Assembly: GCF_019303495.1 (NCBI RefSeq)
Contig: NZ_JAEVFI010000012.1
Coordinates: forward strand, 32,894-96,893
Length of the DNA stretch: 64,000 bases
Direction: 5' to 3'
Origin: Streptomyces sp. JJ66
GTDB lineage: Bacteria > Actinomycetota > Actinomycetes > Streptomycetales > Streptomycetaceae
In this document: positions 28,207 to 36,846 of the stretch, piece by piece
Numbering within the stretch: the first letter of the stretch is position 1
Layout: each line of letters opens with the position of its first letter
Program-made: the position numbers and the translations under genes
The notes under the pieces: model-generated
Databases searched by the model: none
What the model was told of the DNA's origin: nothing
Seen by the model: the letters and a program-made list of their open reading frames with translations, nothing else

Positions 28207-28860
28207 GTGGCTCCGGAAGTAGATCATTCCACGGTGGCACGGGTCATTCGTGCACGTCGGAGTGTCCGTCACTACCGGCCCGACCCGGTCCCGGCACCGC
28301 TGCTGCGCGAACTGACCGACCTGGCTCTGGAGGCTCCGTCCAGCTTCAACCTCCAGGCCCGAGCCGTCGTGGTCGTGACCGAGCAGGAGGGGCGCGAGGC
28401 CCTTGCCCGGGCCACCGGCGGGCAGCCTCATCCGCAGGAAGCACCGGTCATGCTGGTCTTCGTCGCTGAGTCCGGTGCCTGGCGCGAGGACCGGGGTGAT
28501 ATCTGGTCAGCAGCCCGTGATCAGGGCGCATGGTCCTCAGCGTTCGCCGAAGCCACGCCCGCGATGATCCGGCAGTTTCACGAAGCTCCGGCCAGACGCG
28601 GCCTGGAGCGGGAGTACGCCGTCAAGGACGCGATGATCGCGGCTTCGTTCCTGATGATCGCCGCCCAGGCGGCGGGTCTGGCCACCAGCCCTATGAACGG
28701 CTGGGACGAAGATGAGGTCAAGAAGGCCATCGGCGTCGACGAACGCGATGACGTGCACGTCGCCCTGCTGATGCCCTTGGGCTATCCCGCCGAAACCCGG
28801 CTCCACCCGGGCCGTCGGGACCGTGCACTAACCTGCTTCAGCGAGACTTACGGAGGCTGA
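28189..28860 (+). CDS. Nitroreductase family protein
   Basis: FMN-dependent nitroreductase-fold oxidoreductase of about 223 residues. The N-terminal FMN/phosphate pattern ARRSVRHYRPDPVP and LALEAPSSFNLQARAVVVV is clear, as is the C-terminal AAGLATSPMNGWDEDEVKKAIG. Three starts are in frame: ATG 28174 (at or before the predicted transcript start), ATG 28189 (AGAAGG five bases upstream, used) and GTG 28207. First gene of the C-nucleoside cluster. It could oxidise or reduce a pathway intermediate; substrate unknown. Confidence 0.8.
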   Translation: MSKGSRVAPEVDHSTVARVIRARRSVRHYRPDPVPAPLLRELTDLALEAPSSFNLQARAVVVVTEQEGREALARATGGQPHPQEAPVMLVFVAESGAWREDRGDIWSAARDQGAWSSAFAEATPAMIRQFHEAPARRGLEREYAVKDAMIAASFLMIAAQAAGLATSPMNGWDEDEVKKAIGVDERDDVHVALLMPLGYPAETRLHPGRRDRALTCFSETYGG

Positions 28861-29007
28861 GGCAGTCGGAGCAGATCCGACGGCGGTCCGGGGGGACCGA
28901 GGGGTGGATTCCACCACCTGCTGCAACAAGCTCGTCGTTCAATCAAACCGAGAACCGGCCGGCGTAAGCCCGGTTGTCGGCTTTCATAAGAGGGGGAAGG
29001 TCATCAC

Positions 29008-29691
29008 ATGACCGCTGTGCATCATCTCGTGCAGGTCGCCGGCATCATCGACGGTGACGAGGCTGACATGGTCATCGGCGAGGGTGCCGACTGGCTCGGG
29101 TTCGCTCTGCGTCTGCCATCTGGCAAGGACGACATCGCCGAGCAGGACGCCGCCACGATCATCAAGGGTCTAGAGCCCCCGCATGCGGGCGTCCTCATCA
29201 GTTACCTGACCGACGCGCAGGAAATCAGTGACTTCTGCAGCGAGCTCGGTGTCGCTGCCGTTCAATTGCACGGTGACGTCGCCACCGAACAGCTCCGCCG
29301 ACTCCAGGAGATCCGTTCCGACCTGTTCGTCCTGAAGTCGCTTGTGGTCAAGCAGGGAAACGCCGGGGAACTGCTGAAGCTCGTCGACGAGACTCATCCG
29401 TATGTCGATATGTACATCACCGACACGTTCGACCCGAAGACAGGGGCCAAGGGCGCGACAGGCCTGACCCACGACTGGGACGTCTCCGCCGAGTTGGTCC
29501 GGCGTTCCCCCAAGCCTCTCATGATGGCGGGTGGCCTGAACCCGAACAACGTTGGTGACGCCATCCGTGCCGTACGGCCCGCTGCCGTGGACGCTCACAC
29601 CGGCCTGGAAGGCCCGGGCGGACGTAAGGACCGCGACAAGGTAGCGAAGTTCATCGCTGAAGCCCGCCGGGCCTTCGAAGAGATCGGCTGA
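29008..29691 (+). CDS. TrpF-like (phosphoribosylanthranilate isomerase) homologue lacking catalytic Cys
   Basis: A 227-residue (beta/alpha)8 protein related to TrpF, which performs an Amadori rearrangement of a phosphoribosylamine. The N-terminal KICG signature is replaced by QVAG (Ala11 where TrpF has its catalytic Cys), while the catalytic Asp is kept in ITDTFDPKTGAKGATGLTHD. The phosphate-binding end GGLNPNNVGDAIRAV is kept, and VDAHTGLEGPGGRKD differs from the usual VDVSSGVE. It therefore probably binds a phosphoribosyl compound but does not make tryptophan (inference). AGGGGGAAGG ribosome-binding site; second gene of the cluster. Confidence 0.8.
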   Translation: MTAVHHLVQVAGIIDGDEADMVIGEGADWLGFALRLPSGKDDIAEQDAATIIKGLEPPHAGVLISYLTDAQEISDFCSELGVAAVQLHGDVATEQLRRLQEIRSDLFVLKSLVVKQGNAGELLKLVDETHPYVDMYITDTFDPKTGAKGATGLTHDWDVSAELVRRSPKPLMMAGGLNPNNVGDAIRAVRPAAVDAHTGLEGPGGRKDRDKVAKFIAEARRAFEEIG

Positions 29692-29755
29692 TCAGCCGGA
29701 CGAGGCGGTCGGTGCCCGCACCTGCCCGGCCGCCCGCTCCTTATACGCCCCTGTC

Positions 29756-29771
29756 GGGGCGGAACTCCCAT
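29756..29771 (+). terminator. Small intergenic hairpin
   Basis: CGCCCC-TGTC-GGGGCG in the 128-base gap between the TrpF-like and UPRT genes. It may attenuate or stabilise the transcript; evidence is only the stem. Confidence 0.3.
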
Positions 29772-29819
29772 GCCAGGAACGGCCTACCGCAGCAATCGCG
29801 GTACCGAGGAGACCACGCT

Positions 29820-30485
29820 GTGACCATCGGCCATAACGTCCAGTTGCTTCCCCAGACCGATCAACTCCGCGCCATGCATACCGTCGTCCGCGACCGCGAC
29901 TGCACCCGCGAAGACTTCACCTTCTACTCCCGTCGCATCATCCGCCTTCTGCTGGAGGCCGCAAGTGGCCTGCTGCCCTTCACCGAGAAGGAGGTCACCA
30001 CCCCGGTCGGCGTCACCTATCAGGGGTTGGAGTGCGCCGTCCAGCCGTGCGCTGTCTCCGTGATCCGCGCCGGCGAGGCGATCGAGGGCGAGTTGCGCGA
30101 TGTCCTGCCCGGCGTCCGCATCGGAAAGATTCTCATTCAGCGGGACAAGCACACCAAGTTGCCCCGCCTCTACTACCAGCACTTGCCTGCCGACATCGCC
30201 GACCGGCACGTCTTGCTTCTGGAACCAATGCTCGCTACGGCCGGGTCCGCGCTCGCCGCAATCGATGTGCTCCTGAGCGCCGGCGTGGGCGAAGACCACA
30301 TCGTCATGGTCAATGTTCTGTCGTCACCTGAAGGGCTGCGCCGTCTGGCCACCGAGCGGCCGGCCGTACGAGTTGTCACGAGCGCTGTCGAAGAACGGCT
30401 CAACGAACACGCTTTCATGATTCCCGGCATCGGGGACTTCGGTGATCGTTTCTTCGGCACGGTGGACAGCGGAGTCGTCAAGTGA
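29820..30485 (+). CDS. upp: Uracil phosphoribosyltransferase
   Basis: A 221-residue UPRT making UMP from uracil and PRPP. Seen: SVIRAGEAIEGELRDVLPG, IGKILIQRDKHT, the PRPP loop LLEPMLATAGSALAA (usual form DPMLATGGS, so Asp to Glu and Gly to Ala), and the uracil-binding end PGIGDFGDRFFGT. GTG start with GAGGAG upstream. In the minimycin cluster a UPRT (MinD) protects the producer by raising the UMP pool against the toxic C-nucleotide. The same role is likely here. Overlaps the transporter start (GTGA). Confidence 0.88.
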   Translation: MTIGHNVQLLPQTDQLRAMHTVVRDRDCTREDFTFYSRRIIRLLLEAASGLLPFTEKEVTTPVGVTYQGLECAVQPCAVSVIRAGEAIEGELRDVLPGVRIGKILIQRDKHTKLPRLYYQHLPADIADRHVLLLEPMLATAGSALAAIDVLLSAGVGEDHIVMVNVLSSPEGLRRLATERPAVRVVTSAVEERLNEHAFMIPGIGDFGDRFFGTVDSGVVK

Positions 30486-31384
30486 GCACCCACCGGATCG
30501 CCTCCACCTCCGCGATGACCGCGTTGGCGCCCGCCGTATGGGGCTCCACATACCTCGTCACCACTGAGTTCCTTCCGCCAGACCGGCCCCTTCTGGCCTC
30601 TACTCTCCGGGCGCTGCCCGCTGGGTTGCTCCTGCTGCTGTTCACCCGCGTATTGCCTCGCGGCGTGTGGTGGTGGCGTGCTGTGGTTCTGGGCGTGCTG
30701 AACATCGGAGCCTTCTTCTACTTCCTGTTTCTGGCCGCCTACCACCTTCCCGGAGGAGTCGCCGCGCTGGTCATGTCCGTCCAACCCATGATCGTGCTGC
30801 TGCTGGGCGCACCGCTGCTGGGTGACCGGGTTCAGCCTGTGCACATCGTCTCCTGCCTGGTCGGCGCGACCGGCGTTGGCCTGCTCGTGCTGCAACCAGG
30901 TGCCGGATTGGACGGCATCGGTGTTGTGGCCGGCCTGCTCGGTGCGCTGTGCATGGCCAGTGGGATCGTGCTGACCAAGCGCTGGGGGCGTCCTGAGGGC
31001 GTCAGCTTGCTGACGTTTACCGGTTGGCAGCTCACCGTCGGCGGGCTGTTTCTGCTGCCGATCACCCTCGTCGGTGAATCGCTGCCGGAGCGCCTCACGT
31101 GGGGTAACATCGGCGGCTTCGCCTATCTCTGCTTCATCGGCGCCCTTGTCGCTTACGTCGTGTGGTTCCACGGCCTTGCCCGCCTACCCGCACTCGCGGC
31201 CTCCTTCCTGTCGTTCGCCTCGCCGCTGTGTGCCACGGTTCTCGGGTACCTCTTCCTGGGACAGAGACTGGGCACGCTGCAGCTCCTCGGCGCCGCAGCT
31301 GTCGTCGGTGCCGTCGTGCTGGCCCAGCCCCGCGTCAAGAAGCCTGCTCCGGAGCCTGCCGAGCGCGCGGTGAGCCGCGTCTGA
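30482..31384 (+). CDS. EamA/DMT family transporter
   Basis: A 300-residue, ten-helix drug/metabolite transporter with two EamA repeats; each has the family end pattern (QPMIVLLLGAPLLGDRV and SFLSFASPLCATVLGYLFLGQRL). GTG start overlaps the UPRT stop, so resistance and transport genes are coupled. Most likely the export pump for the cluster product (inference from location; compare the transporter in the minimycin cluster). Confidence 0.87.
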   Translation: MSTHRIASTSAMTALAPAVWGSTYLVTTEFLPPDRPLLASTLRALPAGLLLLLFTRVLPRGVWWWRAVVLGVLNIGAFFYFLFLAAYHLPGGVAALVMSVQPMIVLLLGAPLLGDRVQPVHIVSCLVGATGVGLLVLQPGAGLDGIGVVAGLLGALCMASGIVLTKRWGRPEGVSLLTFTGWQLTVGGLFLLPITLVGESLPERLTWGNIGGFAYLCFIGALVAYVVWFHGLARLPALAASFLSFASPLCATVLGYLFLGQRLGTLQLLGAAAVVGAVVLAQPRVKKPAPEPAERAVSRV

Positions 31385-31647
31385 CCCAGACCCTTGCACG
31401 GGCTGTCGGGCCTGTGCTCCGAGCGGTGTGCGGCCGGCACACAACGAGAGGGTCGTGCCACGGCCGCCCACCCTTAATCCGAATGCACTCCGTACCGATG
31501 AGCTCCTGCGATGTCGTCTCGGAGTCACAGGTTCGCCACAGCCCAAGGGGACGGCAGCGAGATCGTGAGATCTCAGCAACGGCATTGCCGTCGCTATTAG
31601 TTAATCAACGCGTTGCTCGCAACGTACTTTCAACCGGGGGAATGACT
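31385..31647 (+). promoter_or_regulatory. Intergenic region with dyads upstream of NRPS
   Basis: 263 bases without a gene. Two perfect dyads stand close to the NRPS start: ACGGCA-T-TGCCGT (31579-31591) and CGTTGC-TC-GCAACG (31611-31624), with an AT-rich TATTAGTTAATCAA between them. This looks like an operator/promoter for a separate NRPS transcript. The rest of the gap shows nothing recognisable. Confidence 0.45.
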
Positions 31648-34600
31648 ATGAGCACTCGTGCGCCAAATTCCGGTGTGTTCCACAAGGGTGTCTCCTTGAC
31701 CGATCTGCTTGCCCGACAGGCACGCCTCCGTCCGGACGAGGTCGCTGTCACGGTGCCCGGGTCAGAAGGCGAGAAAAGCCGTCAGTTGACTTTCCGCAGT
31801 CTCCATACCGAGGCCCGACGCATTGGCGCCTACCTGGTTCGGCTAGGTGTCGAGCCGGACACCTGCGTCGGCCTGTTCGCGGAACCTTCCGCCGAGCTGA
31901 TGACAGGCGTGTGGGGCATTCTGGCGTCCGGGGCAGCCTATCTGCCGCTCTCGCCGGAGTACCCGGAGGAACGGCTCAGGTTCATAATCGAAGACTCGGC
32001 CGCCCCGGTCATCGTCGTACAGGAGCACTTGCGCGACCGGGCGCGGGAACTGGCTCCGGAGGGCGTCCGCGTCGTCACAACCGCGGACATCACTGATCAA
32101 CCAGCGGTGTCGTTGCCGGAGACGCGTGGCGATCACCTCGCGTACGTGATCTATACCTCGGGGAGCACCGGCCGGCCCAAGGGAGTCATGATCGAACAGC
32201 GCGGCATCGTCTCCCAGATGCAGTGGCTGGCCAGTTTCGGGCATCTGGGCACCGAGGTGTCGATCCTGCAGAAGACCCCCATGAGCTTTGACGCTGCCCA
32301 GTGGGAGATCCTTGCCCCGGTAACCGGTGCCCGGACGGTCATGGGCCTCCCCGGGATTTTTCGGGAACCCGAGGCCATCATCACCATGATCCGCGAGCAC
32401 CGGGTGACTGCCTTGCAAGGGGTGCCCACCCTTTTGCAGGCCCTACTGGATACCGAGCAGTTCGACGCCTGCCGCTCACTCACCCGGATCTTCTCCGGCG
32501 GCGAGACGCTGACCCGCACGCTGGCCGCGGACCTGTTCGCGGCCCTGCCCGGGGTGTCGGTCGTCAATCTGTACGGGCCGACCGAAACGACGATCAACGC
32601 CACATCACACTGGATCGACCCTGCCGCTCTTGCCGACATTCCAGTCGGCTCCTCAGGGACGGCGACTGTGCCGATCGGCACTCCTGCCGACAACGTCACG
32701 TGCTATATCCTCGACGAGAATCGGCAGCCGGTCGACTTCAGCGAGAGCGGCGAACTGTTTATCGGTGGGAAGCAGGTCGCGCGCGGATACATCGGGCTGC
32801 CAGAACAGACCGCGCAGCGGTTCGTGGATTCCCCGTTCCATCCCACCGAGCGGCTCTACCGCACGGGAGACCTGTGCCAATGGAACCCCGACGGCACTCT
32901 TCATTTTCTGGGCCGCACCGACAATCAGGTCAAACTTCGGGGTTATCGGGTGGAATTGGAGGAGGTGGCGTCCCGCATCGAGGAGCACCCCTGGGTCCGC
33001 CGTGCCGCGGCCATCATCACGGATGATCCACGTACCGGCTCCAAGGCACTCGTCGCCGCGGTCGAGCTGAACGAGCGTAACGCCGCCGTCATGGACCAAG
33101 GGCGGGATGACGCCGCTCACCACCAGTCAAAGGCCTCCAAGGTGCAGGTGAAGGCACAACTGTCCAGCCCCGGCCTGCGCACACCCGGGGAGTTGGCGGG
33201 ACGCCGGGTCGTGGAATTGCCCGGCAAAAAGGCCACCGTACGCCAGCGGCGGGAGGCGTTCGCCCGCAAGACTTACCGCTTCTACGACGGGGGCCCGGTG
33301 TCTGAGGCCGATGTTCTCCGTCTGCTCGCACCGCGACCCGGTCCGTCGTCATCGCGCCCACTGGAGGACCTGACATGGGACGCACTCGGTGAGATTTTCC
33401 GCTGGTTCGGGCCGTTCCGCAGTGAGGAACGGCTGCTGCCGAAGTATGCCTACGCCTCTCCTGGGGCCTTGTACGCCGCACAAATGTACTTGGAGGTCAG
33501 TGGCCTAACCGGCGTGGCTCCCGGGCTGTACTACCATCATCCGATAGACCACGCCTTGGTTCGCATCGGCGACGTAGCCCATGACTTTCCCGCACAGGGT
33601 TTCAGAATTCACTTCCTAGGCAAGGTTCGGGCTATCGAGCCTGTCTATAAGAACAACATCGCCGAGGTGTTGGAGTTCGAGGCTGGCCACATGGTCGGTG
33701 TTTTCGAAGAGATCCTTCCCGGTCACGGTCTCACCATCACACCCCACGGCTTCGATCCGCGAGTCAAGAACCGGCTCGATGTCCCAGAAGAGGACCTTTA
33801 CCTGGGGACCTTCGATATCTCCGAAAACCACAGCAGGCCGTTGCGGGCACCGGTCGATCTCTATGTGCAAGCACATGAAGATCGGGTGGCCGGTTTGGTG
33901 GCGGGCTTGTATCGCTACCGGGGCGGCCGCCTGGAACGCACGAGCTCCGAGGTCGTGGAGCGGCGTCACGTCATCGCGATCAACCAGGGTGTGTACGAGC
34001 GAGCCGCGTTCGGTATCAGTGCTGTTTCCCGGACTGATGCCGACTGGTTGCGCTATCTCGTGCTCGGAACAGCGCTGCACCACCTCCAGCGCGTCCCTGG
34101 CATGGGCCTGATGTCCTCCGGCTACTCCTCGAAGTCCGGCCACCCGCTGCCTGCCTCCCGCCGCCTTGATGACGTGCTCGCAGCCGCGGGAGAACCGGCC
34201 GCTGCCGCCTCCTACTTTTTCGTCGGCGGCCGCATCAGCGCCCAGCAGGCTATGCACGACGGCATGAACGAAGACGCGGTTCACACCAAGGGGCCTGCGG
34301 AAATGATTCGTGACGATCTCGGGCGGTTTCTGCCGGATTACATGATGCCCGCGCGGGTGGCAGTACTGAACGAGTTGCCCCTGACGGCCAACGGTAAGAT
34401 CGATTGCAATGCCACCGCGCGGCTGCCGCAAGTCGCCCAAACTCGTACCTCCGCTGAATATGTCGCGCCCGCGACCGCGACGGAGCGCTGGCTGGCTGCG
34501 GAGTGGGGCCGGACGTTGAAGTACGAGGACGTTTCCTCGCAGGATGAGTTCTTCGCCTCCGGCGGCAACTCGCTGCACGCAGTGGCCCTAATGAACCGGA

Positions 34601-35511
34601 TCAACGGAGAGTTCGGTGTCAATCTGCCGTTGCAGGTGATCTTCGAGTCGCCGCGGTTGTCCCATCTCGCCAGCCGCATCGACGAGGGCACACCGCACCG
34701 CCTCTCCCGCCTCGTCCCGTTGCATGACGGCCCTGCGGACCGGCCGGTGTTCTGCTGGCCGGGGCTCGGCGGCTACCCCATGAACCTGAGGTTGCTGGCC
34801 CGTGAGGCGGCTGGGAGCCGAGCCTTCTACGGAGTTCAGGCTCACGGCATCAACCCTGGTGAGGTGCCGCACAGCACCATTCGCGAGATGGCGATGGCTG
34901 ACGTATCGGAGATCCGTCGCGTTCAGCCGTCGGGGCCGTACACGTTGTGGGGTTACTCCTTCGGAGCACGGGTGGCTTTCGAGACGGCCTGGCAACTGGA
35001 GCAGTTCGGCGAAAAGGTCGATCAACTGCTGCTGATTTGTCCCGGTAATCCCCGGGTGCGTACCGCGGCCAGCGGCCGTCCGGCTCGCTCGGCGTCCTAC
35101 ACTGACCCGGTCTACCTCACCATCTTGTTTTCCGTCTTCACGGGAACAATTCAGGGGCAGCAACTGGAGGAATGTCTGCGTCGGGTAACCGACGAACAGT
35201 CCTTCCTCTCTTACATGAGCGGAATACTGCCCCAACTCGACCGGGAAACCATACGTCGCATCACCCGGATCGTAGGAGAGACGTACGCGTTCGAATACAG
35301 CTTCCGGGAACTGCGTGAGCGCCACATCAACGCACCCGTGACAATCTTCAAGGCTCGAGGTGACGACTACTCGTTTGTGGAGAGCAGCGCCAGTTACTCG
35401 GCTGAGCCGCCGACGGTCGTCGATTTGGTCGGGGGCCACTACAGCGTGCTGAAGGAACACGGGGTCGCCGAACTCGCCACCGCTATCGCGACAAAGGCTC
35501 ACCGCCCGTAG
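31648..35511 (+). CDS. Indigoidine-synthetase-type NRPS (A-Ox-A-T-TE)
   Basis: Single-module NRPS of 1287 residues, the length of IndC/BpsA. Adenylation: YTSGSTGRPKG at ~169-179, SGGETLTRT, NLYGPTETTINAT, and LRGYRVELEEV (A8) near 431. An FMN oxidase (SagB/nitroreductase-like) is inserted between A8 and A10, starting about KTYRFYDGGPVSEAD (~540), and A10 LPLTANGKID resumes near 910. Carrier domain DEFFASGGNSLHAV has its Ser near 973. Thioesterase has WGYSFGARVAFE near 1101. My by-eye specificity code (D-A-W-Q-F-G-L-I-N-K) is the glutamine type. Predicted reaction: load, oxidise and cyclise L-Gln. In showdomycin biosynthesis such an NRPS gives the aminopyrrole carboxylate used by the C-glycosidase. 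ATG 31648 is preferred to 31642 because GGGGG then has better spacing. Confidence 0.9.
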   Translation: MSTRAPNSGVFHKGVSLTDLLARQARLRPDEVAVTVPGSEGEKSRQLTFRSLHTEARRIGAYLVRLGVEPDTCVGLFAEPSAELMTGVWGILASGAAYLPLSPEYPEERLRFIIEDSAAPVIVVQEHLRDRARELAPEGVRVVTTADITDQPAVSLPETRGDHLAYVIYTSGSTGRPKGVMIEQRGIVSQMQWLASFGHLGTEVSILQKTPMSFDAAQWEILAPVTGARTVMGLPGIFREPEAIITMIREHRVTALQGVPTLLQALLDTEQFDACRSLTRIFSGGETLTRTLAADLFAALPGVSVVNLYGPTETTINATSHWIDPAALADIPVGSSGTATVPIGTPADNVTCYILDENRQPVDFSESGELFIGGKQVARGYIGLPEQTAQRFVDSPFHPTERLYRTGDLCQWNPDGTLHFLGRTDNQVKLRGYRVELEEVASRIEEHPWVRRAAAIITDDPRTGSKALVAAVELNERNAAVMDQGRDDAAHHQSKASKVQVKAQLSSPGLRTPGELAGRRVVELPGKKATVRQRREAFARKTYRFYDGGPVSEADVLRLLAPRPGPSSSRPLEDLTWDALGEIFRWFGPFRSEERLLPKYAYASPGALYAAQMYLEVSGLTGVAPGLYYHHPIDHALVRIGDVAHDFPAQGFRIHFLGKVRAIEPVYKNNIAEVLEFEAGHMVGVFEEILPGHGLTITPHGFDPRVKNRLDVPEEDLYLGTFDISENHSRPLRAPVDLYVQAHEDRVAGLVAGLYRYRGGRLERTSSEVVERRHVIAINQGVYERAAFGISAVSRTDADWLRYLVLGTALHHLQRVPGMGLMSSGYSSKSGHPLPASRRLDDVLAAAGEPAAAASYFFVGGRISAQQAMHDGMNEDAVHTKGPAEMIRDDLGRFLPDYMMPARVAVLNELPLTANGKIDCNATARLPQVAQTRTSAEYVAPATATERWLAAEWGRTLKYEDVSSQDEFFASGGNSLHAVALMNRINGEFGVNLPLQVIFESPRLSHLASRIDEGTPHRLSRLVPLHDGPADRPVFCWPGLGGYPMNLRLLAREAAGSRAFYGVQAHGINPGEVPHSTIREMAMADVSEIRRVQPSGPYTLWGYSFGARVAFETAWQLEQFGEKVDQLLLICPGNPRVRTAASGRPARSASYTDPVYLTILFSVFTGTIQGQQLEECLRRVTDEQSFLSYMSGILPQLDRETIRRITRIVGETYAFEYSFRELRERHINAPVTIFKARGDDYSFVESSASYSAEPPTVVDLVGGHYSVLKEHGVAELATAIATKAHRP

Positions 35512-35524
35512 CAATGGGCGGAAA

Positions 35525-35585
35525 GTGCCACATGAGTCCCTCGCCCCCTGAATCCCTTCGCTGGGGGCGAGGCACCTTCCTCATC
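35525..35585 (+). terminator. Long hairpin between NRPS and tautomerase
   Basis: CTCGCCCCC (35540-35548) pairs with GGGGGCGAG (35573-35581), with an outer GTGCC/GGCAC stem (35525-35529, 35581-35585). It follows the NRPS stop and precedes an AAAGGAG ribosome-binding site, so it may partly terminate the long transcript or set NRPS-to-PsuG stoichiometry. Confidence 0.55.
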
Positions 35586-35601
35586 TGAAAGGAGCTCTAC
35601 G

Positions 35602-35868
35602 GTGCCTCACGTCAGCATCAAACACTGGCCTCGCCCGTTTACCGCCGCTGCCCAGGCCGAGTTGGTTGGGTCCCTGACCGAGACGATCACGCGGACCTTC
35701 GGCTGCGAGCCGGATTCTGTTTCGATCGCGGTGGAGAGCGTCGAGCCGTCCCGCTGGCGGGACGAGGTTCAGCTACCCGAACTGGAGCAGCGCGCTCACC
35801 TGCTGTGGAAGCAGCCAAAGCACACCCAGCCCCTCTCGGCCGCCCGGACCGCGGAAGGGACCCGATGA
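35602..35868 (+). CDS. Tautomerase superfamily protein with Pro1
   Basis: An 88-residue protein whose second codon is Pro (GTG CCT CAC), so after Met removal Pro1 would be the N-terminal catalytic base, as in 4-oxalocrotonate tautomerase/MIF folds. The rest ([19 protein letters not shown], then [21 protein letters not shown]) has the beta-alpha-beta pattern and the usual [13 protein letters not shown] end. AAAGGAG upstream. Its stop overlaps the PsuG start (ATGA). It may tautomerise the heterocycle presented to PsuG (inference). Confidence 0.75.
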   Translation: MPHVSIKHWPRPFTAAAQAELVGSLTETITRTFGCEPDSVSIAVESVEPSRWRDEVQLPELEQRAHLLWKQPKHTQPLSAARTAEGTR

Positions 35869-36797
35869 ACCCGCTCATCCCGCTCGTCTACACCGAAGAA
35901 ATCCGCGAGGCTGTACACGAGGGCCGCCCGGTCGTCGCGTTGGAGTCCAATGTCATCACGCACGGCCTGAAGTACCCGCACAACGCCGAGACAGCCCATC
36001 AGGTAGAGGAGGCCGTTCGTAAGGGAGGCTCGGTCCCGGCGACCATCTGTGTCGAGGACGGAGCCCTCAAGATTGGCATGACCGAGCGCGACATCGAACG
36101 GTTCGCCGGCGAACCGGGCATCCCCAAGGTGTCCAGTCGCGATCTGCCCGTCGTCCTGGCCCGTGGCGGGCGCGGTGCTACCACCGTGGCCTCATCGCTC
36201 GTGGCAGCGGAACTCGCCGGGATTCCGTTCTTCTCCTCCGCGGGGCTTGGCGGCGTGCATCGCGGAGCCCAGACCACCATGGACGTCTCCTCGGACCTGA
36301 TCCAGCTCACCCGCTCCAAGGTTGCTGTGGTGTGTGCCGGCGCTAAGATGATTCTCGATCTGAAGCTGACCATGGAGTACCTGGAGACGCAGTGTGTCCC
36401 GGTGATCGCGCACGGCTCCGACGACTTCCCGGCCTTCTACTGTTCCTCCAGCGGAGTGAGATCCCCGCACCGAATCGATGACGAAGATCTGATCGCCAGG
36501 ACCGTGGCCCTGCACTGGGCCGCCGGCCACCCCGGTGGTGTAGTGATCACTACGCCGCCCCGGGCAGAGGACGCCGTGGACCCCGCCGAGGCGGATGCCG
36601 CCATCGAGGCCGCGCTCGCCCGCGCCGAGCGGGATGGCGTGGGCGGCCAGGACCTCACCAAGTACCTGATGCACGCGGTCGACCAGGCCACCGGTGGTCG
36701 GACCGCGCAGGCGAACATGGCCGTCCTCATCTCCACGGCCGAGACGGGCGGGCGCATGGCCGCTGCCTTCGCACGGACGTCTACCGCCCGGCGCTGA
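35865..36797 (+). CDS. Pseudouridine-5'-phosphate glycosidase family C-glycosynthase (SdmA type)
   Basis: A 310-residue PsuG homologue. By offset from E. coli PsuG all catalytic residues are kept: Glu27 in [10 protein letters not shown], Lys88 in GIPKVSSRD, Asp144 in TMDVSSDL, Lys161 in [10 protein letters not shown] and Asn284 in AQANMAVL. The segment that is TPFLL in true PsuG proteins is DLTKYLM here (264-269), a likely base-pocket change. Known: PsuG reversibly joins uracil C5 to ribose 5-phosphate, and SdmA uses the reaction to make showdomycin. Next to the NRPS, this is the expected C-C bond-forming enzyme. GGAAGGG ribosome-binding site; coupled to the tautomerase. Confidence 0.92.
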   Translation: MNPLIPLVYTEEIREAVHEGRPVVALESNVITHGLKYPHNAETAHQVEEAVRKGGSVPATICVEDGALKIGMTERDIERFAGEPGIPKVSSRDLPVVLARGGRGATTVASSLVAAELAGIPFFSSAGLGGVHRGAQTTMDVSSDLIQLTRSKVAVVCAGAKMILDLKLTMEYLETQCVPVIAHGSDDFPAFYCSSSGVRSPHRIDDEDLIARTVALHWAAGHPGGVVITTPPRAEDAVDPAEADAAIEAALARAERDGVGGQDLTKYLMHAVDQATGGRTAQANMAVLISTAETGGRMAAAFARTSTARR

Positions 36798-36846
36798 CTA
36801 CTCACACCCGTTCCGCACCCGTTCATACTTCGAGGAGAAACCCCGT

